Assembly (NCBI RefSeq): GCF_002994745.2 | Contig: NC_037089.1 | Coordinates: forward strand, 81,430,347 to 81,494,346 | Source: Rosa chinensis | Lineage: Eukaryota > Streptophyta > Magnoliopsida > Rosales > Rosaceae | DNA: 64,000 bases | Reading direction: 5' to 3' | Part shown: positions 22,072 to 34,258 of the stretch, piece after piece | Layout: every line of letters begins with the position of its first letter | How positions within the stretch are numbered: position 1 is the stretch's first letter | Translations under genes and position numbers: made by a program | Notes under the pieces: generated by a model | The model's input: only the letters and a program-made list of their open reading frames with translations | The model's database searches: none | Told to the model about the DNA's origin: nothing

Positions 22072-24057
22072 CACCCCCACACTTGAATTTTGCTTGTCCC
22101 CAAGCAAACTAAATATAAATTAATAACCAAAAATCTATTGACTCAAACATATATTCTCAAACATAAAGAAAGTGCGGTATTAGCCTTTCCAACCATAACC
22201 CTCGGAGAACTAATTATGTAAATGATCATGAGGTCCACAGAGCATAACGTAGGAATAATGAATTTGTAAGGCAATTAAGATGCACATGTGAGAAATGCTC
22301 AAGTATATGCATGTGATATCCATACATCAAATCAATCCACCATAGTCAAATAGGCACATAGAAGACCCGATATAACCCACTAAACTCCCAAAGGTTCACT
22401 AAATATTACCGCTCAAGTGTTTAGGGGTTACATGTGTTTCACTCAAAAGCAATTTCACAACATGCGCCGCCATATGCTTGCTCTTCGATCTCGTCTCCGC
22501 TAGGTAGCCCACAACATTCAAGATTAAGAGGTCTTTTATTTGGTTGTAATGGGGCTAAGGGCAAGTGGCTATTAGAAATGAAGGATAAGGAAATACAAAG
22601 TCCATAGAAATCGGTGAAGCAACTCTCTCTTGTAGAGATTTAAGACTTTTGCTTTCGAATGCTAAGTCACTCACTCTAATCCTGATATACAACCCACACT
22701 ACACTATACTATAAATAAAAATAATACTAGCTAATTTTTTTTTTTTGAATCACCTTTCTTTTCCTTGAACTTTCTTTCTATTTTCACCAACTTTCTTTTT
22801 TTTTCTTTTTTTTTGAGAACTTTATTTTCTAGACAAATCACTCACCCCCACACTTTTGACTTTTCTTTCTTTTGAAGCACTCAAATATAAAGTCATTCTC
22901 TCAAATCGCTTCACCAACTACCACGGAATGGTAGGATAAAAGTGTATAGGCTAGGTAGGAATTTGTGGTTCTAATGAACAAAAAGGCTAAATATATAAAT
23001 AGGCTCAAAGTGGCAATCTAGTGGTAAATATTTTTGGGCACATGCTTCTTTGGCCATGGTGGTATATAGTCCTAATGCCTCCATCCTTTCCATCATGTCG
23101 CAAGCTAAAAGTAGCCTCGAGAGGTCTCAAGCAAGTTCTAGATACGCAATGTCATGAAATTGTACACACATGAAAGAATAAGTGAATGAACGATGCATAA
23201 ACTATAGATATAGGCACAAAAGCTCACAAATAAGGGTATGCAAGTTAATTAAATAATCTATATACTTCTCTAATTATGATGAACCAACCTAACCATAGGC
23301 TATATGCACACATATAATCAAGCATAGATCACATATACACTCAATCACAAAACAAATTCAAAGTCCTAGATCATGCTCAATCTATCCACAATCATAACAA
23401 GTTAAGTCCATGACTCGTCATTGGGGTTAGAAAAGACATTAACCACTAAAATATAATTACATAAAGCTAATCTTTTTTTTTTTTTTTAGTCGCCCGAGCC
23501 CTCACCCCCACACTTAAAACCAACATTGTCCTCAATGTTGTAAAGTGAGCTTGAAAGCTAAAATCTGTGTCGGATTTAGGCATGAGAGTGAAGTCCTGCT
23601 GAAGGCACAAAAATTAACTATGAAAATGAAAATCTAAATGAGAAGAAAAGTTACGGAAAACTCCCTTTGTCGACCCTCAATTTCTCACGACCTTCGGAGA
23701 AGACCAATATGAGACACCACTTCAAGGCACAAGGCCTTGATTTCCTTAACATATGCTCCATAATCGCTCTAGGTGCTCATGAAAAGATCAACTCCATTGA
23801 GAAATGTGTAGTGTCTAAGAGCAATGCATCACAAATAGTCCATCAAGGAATAAGGACAAGGGTCCTCCATTAAGCTCGTGGTCTTAATCCCATCAACTCA
23901 CAACCCAAAATCATCCTCCATGACCTCCACATAGGAATTGTAGCTCAAAATATCTCCTTATTCTCCACACTCCAAGCACCTCTCAACCTCCCAAAAACAT
24001 GGTTAAATAGCCTTATTGATGCAAAATGAACAAGAAAGAACATCACAAGTAATGGTA
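22072..24057 (-). other. Athila/Tat-like 3' untranslated region
   Basis: About 2 kb without coding signal, between the integrase tail and the 3' LTR. On the minus strand it contains two purine tracts of the AAGTGTGGGGG type (near 23505 and 22080) and the ACATTGAGGACAATG motif (about 23523-23540), which regularly precedes the 3' LTR in this group. T-rich tracts occur near 22735-22815 and 23471-23486. Confidence 0.6.
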
Positions 24058-24122
24058 GGGTTGCCTCCCTAGCGAGCGCTTTGTTTAAGGACTTCATTGC
24101 CGGTCCATATGTCAAGGATGAG

Positions 24123-24740
24123 TCAAGGGACATCTTGGAGGGTGACCTCCTCCTCTTGAGTGTAAAATCTGGTGTCCAAGTAAGGTTTCAATCGATGCCC
24201 ATTTACCTTGAAGGGCTCCCCACTTTGAAGATTCTTGATTGTGATTGCATCATGAAGGAAAACTTCAACTACCTCAAAAGGTCCACTCCATCTAGATCTC
24301 AACTTTCCGGAAAATAACTTGAGCCTAGAATTGTATAGGAGAACCTTTTGCTTGGGAAGAAATGTTTTCTTCACCAATTTTCGATCATGTATCACCTTAG
24401 TCTTCTCCTTAAACAATTTGGCACTCTCATATGCCTCTTCTCGGATCTCCTCCAACTCACAAAGATCAAGCTTCCGCTTCTCACCACTTACTTCCAAGTC
24501 AAAATTCAAAAATTTGATAGCCCACATAGCTTTGTGCTCAAGCTCGACCAGAAGGTGACAATTCTTTCCATAGCATAAACGGAAATGAGACATGCCAATA
24601 GGAGTCTTATATGCAGTCCGATAGGCCCACAAAACATCATCAAGTTTAATATCTCAATCCTTCCTAGAAGAGTTGACCGTCTTTTCCAAAATTCTCTTAA
24701 TCTCCCTATTTGACACCTCCACTTGACACGCCTCCTTTTT
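24123..24740 (-). pseudogene. Ty3/gypsy integrase C-terminal fragment
   Basis: The minus strand encodes [25 protein letters not shown], a [16 protein letters not shown] helix and [11 protein letters not shown], the standard end of an Athila/Tat integrase. Upstream of the open part the same frame continues with QVEVSNREIKRILEKT (about 24725-24675), broken by a TGA near 24653-24655. Nothing of the integrase catalytic core remains before the sequence changes near 24740. It is a dead fragment. Confidence 0.88.
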
Positions 24741-25165
24741 TTTTTGTCATTATATTTTCATCTATCTTCGAGTTCCGACCCTCTTATTTGAGTAAAATGA
24801 TGCAGGAAGCTAAAAAGAAAAAAAAATATAAGTGCTTAATGTTTAGTTGGGAATTAGGAGAAACTCAATCTGTATTAAATCCTTTGCTGCTTCATATTTA
24901 TGTCTAACACCCGAATTATTAAATAGCAAGACAAGTAGATAACTGAACCAAAGGGCCCTGAACCAAATTACACAAAAAAGCAAATTGAAATAAACATTCC
25001 AATAGGGTAATTGCCCGAAGAAAAAAAATATTCCAACAGGGGACATATTATCCTCTAAATTTAATACAGGTGAGAAAAACTTCACAGGTGGAAGAAAAAA
25101 ATAAAGCCTATATTATTACTAGGTTTAGAAACGAATAATACAACTGAATAAATATGTTTAATCGA
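24741..25165. other. Spacer downstream of the 25166 membrane gene
   Basis: AT-rich DNA, probably including the 3' UTR of the minus-strand gene that follows. No feature is recognised. Confidence 0.4.
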
Positions 25166-25712
25166 TCAGGGTAGTCCATTCTGCAGCTCCTCCATTTTGT
25201 TTTCATCAACTTTCCGTTCTCTTGCTTCTTGTATTTGTACAGCACTCTCCTCTCCTGCTTCTTGTAATCCTACAATATTCTCTGCCTCATTTTGTTCTTG
25301 GCCTTTAAACAGCTCTTGCACTTTTTTCAAGACATAAACAAGTGCCCTTCTGTATGATTTCTTAGTTAGAAAGTCTCTAAGAAAGTACAGGATCCACAAA
25401 CCGAGGGTGAACAACCCGAAAGCTTGAACGAGGACAAGCAGTAGTAAGATCGGAGCAAGTGATCCAAAGAAGAGGCTAATGTTGTCCATGAAATCGGCCA
25501 AATCTGTGGTGGGAAAGTGACATAACTTGTAAGTTGCCAATGACCAGATATAGATCAAGAAAACGGCAACAAAGGTCAGCATTGTAACGTGGTCTGTGAC
25601 AAATGGAGATTTACTCCCGGTTGCCTGCTTCACTTGAAGGAGAATTCCTAGCATGGCGAGGAGAGTAAAATTATATTGGTGCAACGCCCCTTGAGAACTC
25701 TGAACCTCCTCC
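25166..25712 (-). CDS. Membrane protein of unknown function, last exon (family copy A)
   Basis: The exon starts after the acceptor CATAGGTGCAG (25713-25714) and ends at the stop at 25166. It begins EEVQSSQGALHQYNF and has about four hydrophobic spans: FTLLAMLGILLQV, MLTFVAVFLIYIWSLA, FFGSLAPILLLLVLVQAFG and FTLGLWILYFLRDFL. A hydrophilic, Glu-rich tail of about 65 residues follows. The copies at 57101 and 8308 share GSKSPF-TDH, FLIYI-SLA and AFG-FTL-LWI-YF-RDF-TK-SYR-AL. I do not recognise the family and propose no activity. It is the best preserved copy: no stop or frameshift is seen, but the upstream exon or exons were not found. Confidence 0.6.
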
Positions 25713-25727
25713 CTGCACCTATGAGAA

Positions 25728-25754
25728 GAAGAAGAAGAAGAAGAAGAAGAAGAA
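25728..25754. repeat. (AAG)n microsatellite
   Basis: About nine GAA/AAG units in the intron upstream (minus strand) of the membrane-protein exon. Confidence 0.9.
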
Positions 25755-26004
25755 TGTTGAGAAAAGTAACACTGCCAAACTTCAAAAACAGGGTACCCCT
25801 GTTTCTACAACATGGTGTTAGTTTTTGGGCTTGGTTAATTACACGTGGCAGATAATCCCATTTGACTTGGTCTAAGTAGAGTCTTTGATATGTAATTTGA
25901 ATATCCTATGAAAGTAGAACTGCTGGTTTCTGTTGAGATGTTGATTTGGTTGTTAAGATACTAAGTATGCTTTTGAATCCCTTAATAGGTGGGATTAGTT
26001 AGTA

Positions 26005-26146
26005 TAATATCAATATAAAAGGAGTCCCTGCTCTCACTGCTGTACACGTTCTAAAAAGCACTAGTCCTATTTACTAGTTGAGCAGGAGGTGCAGTAAGAG
26101 AGTAGAAGTCTTCTTTTTGCAGTCATCACCGATGGCTTCTTCAGGT
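26005..26146 (+). promoter_or_regulatory. Possible plus-strand promoter, leader and first exon
   Basis: A TATA-like AATATAAAAGG (26009-26019) is followed about 115 bp later by ATGGCTTCTTCAG at 26132-26144, then GTAATC, a plausible donor. This is the typical layout of a plant leader with a very short first coding exon (MASS). I could not find a second exon, so it may be the broken-off 5' end of a gene or chance. Confidence 0.25.
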
Positions 26147-26562
26147 AATCCTTCTTGCTGCTTCTAATCATTCTTACTTCATGATGTAACATGCCAATGT
26201 AGGTCTATGCACATCTGATTGATGTTTCTATGTTCTTCTAACACATGGGACTTGCCCATTTTTCTTTAATATCTAAGCAACTTCCATATTTAATGATGAA
26301 AAATATATTGAGCCTGTTGAATATGGGAAATCAAGAAAGCGGAGTGGATCATCTAATGTTTGCTACAACGAAAAACTGCATGTACATGAGGTCATGAGTA
26401 ATAAGAATGAATATAGAAAACTCTGGCATCTATAAAAAAAACCAGGCCTCTTACTATTTAGTTCATAATATAAAATGTAAAAAGTTACACGTACAGATGA
26501 CACAGTAACGAGAATTCAAGAAATATAACAAAAATCTTCGACTATAAAAAACAGAGAATAGA
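26147..26562. other. Spacer
   Basis: No gene supported. Minus-strand frames at 26463-26789 and 26800-27018 have no known domain. Confidence 0.4.
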
Positions 26563-26614
26563 ACTTCCATGAACGACATAGAGTTCCAACTTCCATGAAC
26601 GACATAGAGTTCCA
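26563..26614. repeat. 26 bp tandem duplication
   Basis: AACTTCCATGAACGACATAG plus GAGTTCC-like ends occurs twice head to tail. It is a simple local duplication. Confidence 0.85.
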
Positions 26615-27026
26615 ACTTCCATATGTATGAAAATAAAACAATAGTACAACCTGCATTCTTTAGTTTTGAGCTAAGATTACTTGCATAAATTTTGGGCTTA
26701 CTAAAAATGAAGATCATTGACAAGAGAATTTTAATCAACAAACTGACTACTGGGGCTGCAACAGATAAAAGAGGAAGCAGGGAACTCATGAATTTTGTAC
26801 TAACCCTTGTGAACTGGGAGTAGTGTTGTCTGCTCCTGCCATTCCAGGGCGTCGGTTCTGTCTTGTGAGACGTTTATTCGTTGTGGCTTCACTTGTCGGT
26901 TAATGAAATGTGAGACGGAAACATTGAGTCGTCTTATTATAGGACATCCTAGCTTCCTAACTAATTGGAGTACGGTTTTGTACGTCAAGATGTCGAAGGT
27001 TTTGTAGAGATTATACATGATGTCAT

Positions 27027-27190
27027 GTCGGACCCGCCTAAAAGCACATCGACACGTTGGACCACCTCATAAAGCCGTCAAAGCATCAGAACATTCAAAC
27101 TAAGTGGGACCCGCCTAAGAACCATCGACACGTCGGACCACCTCATAAATCTGTCAAAGTATCAGAACATTCAAACTAAGTGGGACCACC
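27027..27190. repeat. About 77 bp tandem repeat, two copies
   Basis: The unit GACCCGCCTAA...CATCGACACG...CACCTCATAAA...AACATTCAAACTAAGTGG occurs at about 27031 and 27108, with the start of a third (GGGACCACC). Copies differ at several positions. Confidence 0.85.
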
Positions 27191-27723
27191 AGACCAATTA
27201 TCTGATATTTATTTATTTTTGTCAAAATTTGTTTTGTGGCACTACCCCATTGTGGCAACTCCCCACTATGGTTTCTTTTAGTTGAAAAGATCGTTCAATA
27301 TGAATGCAAAGTACAATAACGACATAATCATAGTTTTTTCTTCTTTAAAACAAAAAATTAATATCCATAGTTAGAAAAACGCATTTATATAAAATATATT
27401 ATCAACTACGCCGGTATATTACACAATTCATTCTTAACACATTCACTTTTTAGGATTACGCTCAAAAGAAAAGAAAACATCAAAACAAGACATCTGAAGA
27501 GGAATAAAATGAAGCAACAAAACGACTAGTTTCTTTGGGATCTCATAACAGTATTTTAAGCATTTAAGGTTGTTCATGCCCCCTTACATCGGCACGCAGT
27601 GATTCATCATGCTCAAACCGAACCAGCTTCTATTTCAATCGTGCTAGACTGATCGATATTTCAATAATAAAGTCTTCACTCAAAAAAAAAGAAAAAAAAA
27701 AGAATTTCACAAATAGCCACTCA
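27191..27723. other. Spacer
   Basis: AT-rich, no gene or repeat recognised. Confidence 0.45.
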
Positions 27724-30295
27724 CAGTGGTGTGGCCAGAAATCTTAATTAGGAGGTCAGAATTTAAATAATAATACTAAACAAACATAAACTTTATCAAA
27801 TAATATAAAAATTATAAATCATTACAATACTTAAAAATAACAAGTATCTCTAAAATAATTATAATTTTCCACACGATTGCTCATATTTTGAAATATTTTC
27901 ATGATGGTTTCATTATCAATACCATCAAATATATCTTTCTCAATATATGCAATCATGTTGCCATTCATCCACATGTCTTCCATTCGGTTTTGCAAATCAC
28001 TTTTTATGATCTTCATGGCAGAAAGTATTCTTTTTACAGTAGCAGTTGCAACTGGAAGAATTAGTGTCAATGTTAGGAGCAAGTAACTAATGGATAGACT
28101 TTGTCCTTTTGTGTCTCAACCATTTTTTCTCCAAAGGTTACTAATTCCTTTCAATTGTGTAATCACCTACTGCTTCGCATATCAGATATGTAAGTGTCCA
28201 ATTCATCTTCAAGAGCCAAGAGAGACACTGCAGAAAAACCTTTAGGATAAAATTGAGCAAGCCAAATCAATTTTTCTTTGCTGAAAGCTGAGAATGAAGT
28301 AGATGGATTAAGACATGCCATACAGAGAAGTAGCTCGGTAGTAGTTTTTGTAAAATGATCATTTAGCTCTTGAAGTTGCATATCTATAACTGCACAAAAT
28401 AATTCAACTCGATACCTATGCAGATTAGTGATATTTAGAGCTCTACGCCGTGATTTCCCTGAAATACAAAGAACATCATCCATGTTAGGAACATCAATCT
28501 TATGCTTTTCACAAAATGAAACTAACTTGACTAAGAAGAGAATCTCATCCATTGTCTCTCATATTTTGCAATTGCTCCTTACACACTTCAGCTAAGTTCA
28601 ATGCATTCACAATATCCTGGTCTCTTCTTTGGAATGTATGTGATAATTGATTTGTAATTCCCAACAAAACCTTCATCAAATGCAGACTAAATACAAAGTC
28701 GAATGATTCCAATGAGTCAATAGTTTGCTTGCATCTTGATTCTGATCTGAAGATGATCCATTCTTTTTTATTCTTCAAGTAATTCAACTAAAGATGGAAA
28801 TAAGTTGATGATACTTATCAAAGTACCATAGTGTGAGCTCCATTTTGTATCACCAGCTCGTTTATGGTGGTTTGGTTTCTTCAAGCTCCTCCCACTTGAA
28901 ATAGAACCAATATTAAGTTCTTCGATAATCTTGGCCACTTTTTTTTTTCTCAAAGAGAATCACGACGTTTATATGAGCTTCCAGCAACATTCATCAGACT
29001 GCCAATAAATATAAAGAGATTAGAGATCAAGATATGATTTTTTGCTACAGTCAAAATAGCCAGCTGAAGCTAGTAAGCAAAGCAATGGACATAAAAAGCT
29101 GACCCATTCTCCTTTAAAGTAAGTGTTTTTAGACCATTGAATTCTCCTCTCATATTACTTGCTCCATCATAACCTTGACCACGAAGGCTAGATATGCTTA
29201 ATCCATTATCTGAAAAGAATTGATCAATGGCTACCTTAAGTGATGCAGAAGTAGTATAAGTGACATGTTTAACACCGACATAACTCTCAATTACTTGTCC
29301 TTCGCTCACATATTGCAATATAATTGTCATTTGCTCTTTTCCTAACACATCACGAGACTCGTCAACAAGAATAGAGAATAATGCATCATCCATGTTACTA
29401 ATTATGACATTGAAAGTTTCAGTTGCAGCAACATTGACAATATCGTTAAATATTAGATGATGTTAATTGACGATTTCTTGGAGCGTTTTTCAAGACAACC
29501 TATTTTTTTACCATCAACTTTATCGGAATGCCACTTCAAAAGCTCTCTAAAGTTGGTTATTTGAATAATCAGATTCATCATGACCGCGAAATGGCAACCA
29601 TTGTGGAAGTAGAAAACGAGCACAATCAACTGATGCAATCAAATGAGTGCGATAGTTAATCCGATCTTGTTGTGTTGATTTAATAAAACTCCACACATTC
29701 TTCTAGTATTGTTGTGAGCGCTATTGGTCCCTCCAACATGATCTTTAAGCTTATATTTTTTCTTCCAATTATTAAACCTCATACCAACAAATACATCACC
29801 ATATGCTTGGTCTCCAATATTTGGTTTAAAACGATAACAATGCAAACAATATGCACCATCCTTTTCTATACTATACTCCAACCAACTAGGATGATCTTTA
29901 AACTAATTGGTGTTAAACCTTCGCTTAACACCACTAAATTCTGATTGAGGAAAATTATAGTTTTTTGGTTGACAAGGACCTTGCAACAAATAATGTCTTC
30001 ACACTCGATCTTGAACATTAGGATGGTACTCTAAAATCGGAGTCCAAAGTCTAGGATCTCTAGGAAGGTGTTCTATATTAATCTCATTAACAGAATGTTT
30101 TGACGTACCAATATATTCAGATGCATTACTTATCGGATGAGATTGAGGGGGTGCCAATTGATTTTCCAAGTTCAATTCTTCGGGATGATATTCTGAAGAA
30201 CCATCATTGGATGCATTTCTTATTTGAGGAGCTTCAGTTGGTCTTAACTAATCCGTTGCTTTTCTCTTATGATATCTCTCTAAAAAGGCTTTCAT
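27724..30295 (-). mobile_element. hAT transposon remnant (ZMYM1-like, TTF zinc finger type)
   Basis: The coding remnant at 27831-30295 is a hAT transposase. Its left end at 27724 reads CAGTGGTGTGGCCAGAAAT, close to the CAGTGGCGGAGCCAG type of hAT terminus. No matching right terminus was found; MITE-like DNA beyond 30.5 kb may have replaced or displaced it. The right boundary given is the start of the coding remnant. Confidence 0.65.
27831..30295 (-). pseudogene. hAT transposase (zf-TTF, DUF4371, hAT dimerisation), multiply broken
   Basis: Reading leftward from ATG 30295: MKAFLERYHKRKATD, a TAG, then LRPTEAPQIRN, later HPNVQDRV with a TGA, then QGPCQPKNYNFPQ, another TAG, and the TTF-type zinc finger segment (LEYSIEKDGAYCLHCYRFK and FNNWKKK, about 29881-29640). 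A DUF4371-like region follows (LVDESRDVLGKEQMTI and GYDGASNMRGEFNGLK, near 29390-29100). The C-terminal hAT dimerisation domain is at 28080-27831 (VATATVKRILSAMKIIKSDLQ, MNGNMIAYIEKDIF). Several stops and frame changes separate these parts, so it is long dead. Order and spacing match plant ZMYM1-like hAT transposases. Confidence 0.88.
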
Positions 30296-30560
30296 ATTCC
30301 AAATTTTCAATTATGAAGACTTCAACTTGCCGTTTGTAGGGAGAAAATCTGAGAAAGACAAAAGACGAGATTATGAGAGGAAACGACTTGAGAGAATGAC
30401 TATGAGACAAAAAAAAAATACTGCATAAGCCTGAATATAAACAAACATAGAAGAAAACAATCATTTATTAAGAAAATATATTAAAAATTATAAGGAACGT
30501 GAGCGACTAGAATTCTATCCAAATTGAGATATTGGTGGCAGAAAACAATCAATGATTGAT
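30296..30560. other. hAT 5' flank, no gene
   Basis: AT-rich DNA upstream of the hAT frame. The stretch at 30475-30530 (AATATATTAAAAATTAT and following) is partly repeated at 31110-31165. Confidence 0.4.
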
Positions 30561-31300
30561 TAGACCATCTGCCATCGTAGGGCATAACTCCATATATGGA
30601 ATATCATCACCTTCCACCATAAGCCATCTCATGTTTTTCCAAAAAAAAAAATTGCCGTTTGGCATTTGGCAATAGTTCAAGCCATATATGGCATTCAACT
30701 TGATAAGGTATGGCACTTCTATTTTTTATTATTTATTCTTTTGTTCCTCTTTTGTCCCTCTATATTGAACTCACCTTATTTTTATTCCATGTGTATCCTT
30801 TATCAATTTTAATTACACTTCTTTTTTCTTCTAAAATTTTATGCTTATAAATTTCTTAGTAATAAAATTTAAACTATTATGAAGATCACAACAAGATCTT
30901 TTATTTGAGTCTAATATTGAATATATTTGGACTAAATTATCTTAATACATAATAATGAATTATACTACTTTTTTCAATTATGCCTTATGGCTTTTGGCTT
31001 ACCGTGGGAAACTTTTGCTATGTTGTTCAAAGGTTCCATAGAATATTCCTTGATGGTAAGCCATATAGCAAGCCAGTTATAGCTTACCGTGGCCGATGAT
31101 CTTAGGAAAGTATATTAAAAAATTATGAGATAGTAGGAGACTAGAAGTAGGAGTTCTGTCCCAAGCTGGTAATTATAATATTTAAAACAAACCTTTTCTC
31201 TTTCTTATCAGAAGGGTCAAAGATTAGATTAAAGTGGAGCAATGAAAAAAACCCTAGCTATATGGCATACCATCAAGGAATATTCCATGGAACCTCATAA
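30560..31300. repeat. MITE-like inverted repeats (two overlapping copies)
   Basis: The segment GGTTCCATAGAATATTCCTTGATGGTAAGCCATATAGC-like at 31031-31068 is the reverse complement, with two mismatches, of 31256-31294. The left part near 30566-30600 (CATCTGCCATCGTAGGGCAT) also faces 31060-31107 (ATAGCTTACCGTGGCCGATG) imperfectly. The picture is a short inverted-repeat element plus a second partial copy. Ends and target duplications are not resolved. Confidence 0.55.
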
Positions 31301-31429
31301 TAGTATGACTTTTTTAACTCAAAAAAGAAGAAGATTAGATTAAAGTATAATATATATATATATATATGTCAATATCACATATATTGACCAATCATGGCTT
31401 AGTTTGAAAATCTGAGAAGGGTCAAGAGT

Positions 31430-31875
31430 CATTCTCGCCCTATTGTGGCTATATCCTTGGTCATTTAACTATGATTCATTCGACACTTTGGTAACTAAAT
31501 TTTCAGATATATAACTTTGTTTGCTCAACTATTACTTTGTTAATCACTTTAGTTACTTTGCTAAATCCTCATTAAAATCTCAGTTAAATACACGATTTTT
31601 TTGTAAAAATGCATTTTTAGAGGGTAATTTTATCAAAATATAACTTTTTCATCACTTCTCCCAATCATTCCAATTCAAACTTCACAATTTTTCATGACTG
31701 GTTGGATGAAAATATCATTGATATTGTGGAATTTTTTTTTTTACTGGAAAAATTAACATAGTGACTAAACTAAATAACAAAGTTAACGTTTGAGTGACTA
31801 AAGTGATATATTTTTAAAAAGTGAGGGACCAAAATGTCAAACATGTAAAAATTGAGTGATCATTCATGATATTCA
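31430..31875. repeat. MITE-like inverted-repeat element
   Basis: The left part has TTGGTCATTTAACTATGATT and CACTTTAGTTACTTTG. The right part has the complementary GTGACTAAAGTGATATATTT and TTGAGTGATCATTCATGA. The interior is AT-rich and non-coding. The identity of the arms is moderate. Confidence 0.5.
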
Positions 31876-32600
31876 CACAATATATGTAAAAATAAAAAAA
31901 TTCGATGCTAGCCTAAAACTAAACTAAAAAGTTAAAAACCTAGAGGCTATGTGAATCCAATACCACCAAGCCCACATTAAGCCCAAGGTCCAATTTGGAA
32001 CCCAATATTTCCATCTTTGAGAACCGTAACAGTTAGTCAGTTACCACCTTTGCTGACCTACCTGAGCCTCGAATTGAAAATCTAGTTTTCTTTTGGTGTT
32101 GAAGCTGGTAAAGAAACTCACATGTGTAGCAATCCATAGGACATAGTTTAGCACCGTGGTACTCATTAAGTTGTAAGGTCGCGTAGCTATAAATTGATCG
32201 ACTCAAAATTAGAAGTTGGGTTGCAAGCTAGGCTCTTACATCGCGGGCCTTGGTGGTGATAGTTGTGGTGGTTCAACAGGGTCTTCTTGTCTTGGTTGGA
32301 GAGCAATCTCTCTGTAACCTAAACTTTCTTGCCAAAAGAAAAAAGAAAAGAAAAAGAACTACACATTGCATATGAAATCCAAACTAGACAGGGCGGGAAC
32401 AAAATTGAGATTTTTACCTCTGGTACCATCTAACATATTAAATAGAGACAGCAGAAGAAGAAGAATCTAAAGATGAAGTGTGGTGAAAATTAAACTGCTG
32501 CTAGCCACGAAAGTATCTCTTTTAACTTCTTTAATTAAATTTTGAGGCGTTAAGGAGTTTCATTGCCTTTCTTAATCCTCTATTCAGCCAAAAATAATAA
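31876..32600. other. Spacer left of the MULE
   Basis: No coding signal. It ends with AAATAATAA (32592-32600), the left flank of the MULE. Confidence 0.45.
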
Positions 32601-32720
32601 TAGGGAAAATGATAAAAAAAGGTCATTTTGAAGTGTGATATTATAATTTAAACACCACGAATGTTCCGATGATAATTTAGGTCACCTGTTCACGATCTAC
32701 CACTGCATTTCAAATTAATT
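32601..32720 (+). repeat. MULE left terminal inverted repeat
   Basis: It begins TAGGGAAAATGAT and pairs imperfectly with the complement of about 56100-56234. The exact inner limit is unclear. Confidence 0.7.
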
Positions 32721-33060
32721 ACAAAACTGCCACCGTCAGTTTTCTTTGGCAGTTTCTGGCCGGTAAAGTAAAACTTGTTCATCTTCTCCATATCGTTTCG
32801 GGATTTCAAACGCCAAAAAATCACTCAACCCTACTCCGAAATAGAGAATTCTTAATCCTCTTCATCTCTGGCTACCACATTCTGAGACACATACATTCTC
32901 CGACGACTGTTTTGCTCAACGGTGGAGCAGCGCCGACTGTGCAAAAGTACTTCACAGAAAAAGCCCCAAATTTTAGGGATTTGAAGAATTGCAGAACTCG
33001 AATCGTCTACCTCGAACGGGTAATCTTTCAGACTCGATTCTCAGAAACTTCTCTTACTTA
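32700..33060 (+). other. Duplicate of the Ulp1-gene leader next to the left MULE end
   Basis: This stretch resembles 44250-44520: both have AAAACTGCCAC, CAATTTCAAA/GATTTCAAA, GACGACTG/AACGACTG, the run AAGCCCCAAATTCTACGG/AAGCCCCAAATTTTAGGG and a following GGTAA. At 44.3 kb it is the untranslated first exon of the Ulp1-like gene. Here no coding exon follows in the same orientation, so it is an orphan leader. Confidence 0.6.
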
Positions 33061-33729
33061 ATTTCGAGTCATCCAAAGCTCTACCATTTCAACCTGCATT
33101 TCCAATATCGTTTCATAATCAATAATATGCTTTCTGCTTAAATTAAATATATGAAATTAGTATGACGAAGGTGTTTCATACCATTTTTTGAACATTTTGA
33201 AAGCATTTTCCAGTTGATAATTTTTTTGGTCTTTTTGAATCAGAGTGGAACCATTTCTTTAATTCCTTGTCAAAAATGAGCAGTGTATGATGAAATCCTG
33301 ATTCATGTGAGATTGGGAAGAATATATAGTTGGATCTTGCCAGATTTTGGAACAGTGGTTCGCAGAGGTACAAATGTACGTAATACACCGTCAAATTTTC
33401 TGCAAAATGCTGTTTGTAAGAAAAAAAGAAGACTAGTTATTATCAATGAAGAATTAGTTGCTTTGATTTTAGATTGATAATTGTTCCACTACTTACCCAG
33501 CATAATGGATTCATAAAAGTTGGGACATCCAAGCCTTGTGATTCTTTCTCCAACAACTGATCAGTCAAGAGAATTCCATAACATTCGATGCAATTGCTTG
33601 CTATAGGTTCATCCATGATTATGTCTTTTAAATCCTGTCTTGAAACCTGTGCTCCAAACCGTCTTCCATCCCAGAAGTATACTCTGCAAAGAATGAAGTG
33701 TAAGTAATATAGTTTGTGATGTTGGTTAT

Positions 33730-34258
33730 TTAACAATCACATTGCCAATGACTTGGCCAGTGACTTCACTTGCGCAACTCATTGGCCAGTGACTTCCTCA
33801 TTTACATGGCCAGTGACTTGGCCAGCGACTTTACTTGGCCAGTTAATTTGTCAGTTACATGGACAGTGACTTGGCCAGTGTCTTCACATGGCCAGTGACT
33901 TCCGGATTTACATGGACACTGACTTCGCCATATACATGGACAATGACTTGTCCAGTTACTTTGTCAGTTACATTGACAGTGGCTTGGCCAGTGACTTCAC
34001 ATGGCCAGTGACTTCGCCATATACATGCACAGTGACTTGGCCATGGCCAGTGACTTCGCCATATACATGGACAATGACTTCCGCATTTACATGGACAGTG
34101 ACTTGGCCAGTTACTTTTTCAGTTACATAGACAGTGACTTGGCCAGTGTCTTCACATGGACAGTGACTTCGCCATATACATGGACAGTGAATTGGCCATG
34201 GACAGTGACTTGGACAGTTACTTTGTTAGTTACATAGATAGTGACTTGGCCAGTGAGT
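33730..34258. repeat. GTCACTG/CAGTGAC minisatellite, array 1
   Basis: Degenerate tandem units built on CAGTGACTTGGCCAGTGACTT and CAGTGACTTCGCCATATACATGGA. It lies in the intron of the inverted Ulp1 fragment. The outer part (33697-33800) is an inverted copy of 52330-52440, down to the unique block with TTTGTGATGTTGGTTATTTA. Open frames across it are a by-product of the repeat. Confidence 0.9.

Larger units (their letters stand above)
10413..24740 (-). mobile_element. Athila/Tat-like Ty3/gypsy remnant, split by two later insertions
   Basis: Read on the minus strand: an integrase tail (24740-24123), a GGGAGGCAACC motif near 24058-24068, the motif ACATTGAGGACAATGTTG near 23523-23540 followed by AAGTGTGGGGGTGAGGG, a second purine tract at 22072-22084, then a 3' LTR from 22071 to 10413. 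These 3' landmarks are typical of plant Athila/Tat elements. After removing the copia (10601-14891) and chromodomain-gypsy (16056-21406) insertions, each with one duplication copy, the LTR is about 2,007 bp. The 5' LTR, gag and most of pol are absent, so the element is truncated near 24740. No target duplication can be tested. Confidence 0.78.

Noticed and set aside
10413..24740. Reading the whole block as a single autonomous giant element
   Set aside because: LTR pairs, primer sites and target duplications separate three independent elements.
26463..27018. Two minus-strand frames that might form a spliced gene (donor GTTAGT, acceptor TGTTGCAG)
   Set aside because: No recognisable domain, a 26 bp tandem duplication within the coding part, and no supporting context.
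33888..34237. Open frames with repeated peptides such as YMDSDLASYF
   Set aside because: They are translations of the CAGTGAC minisatellite; overlapping frames are equally open and there is no start, splice or domain context.
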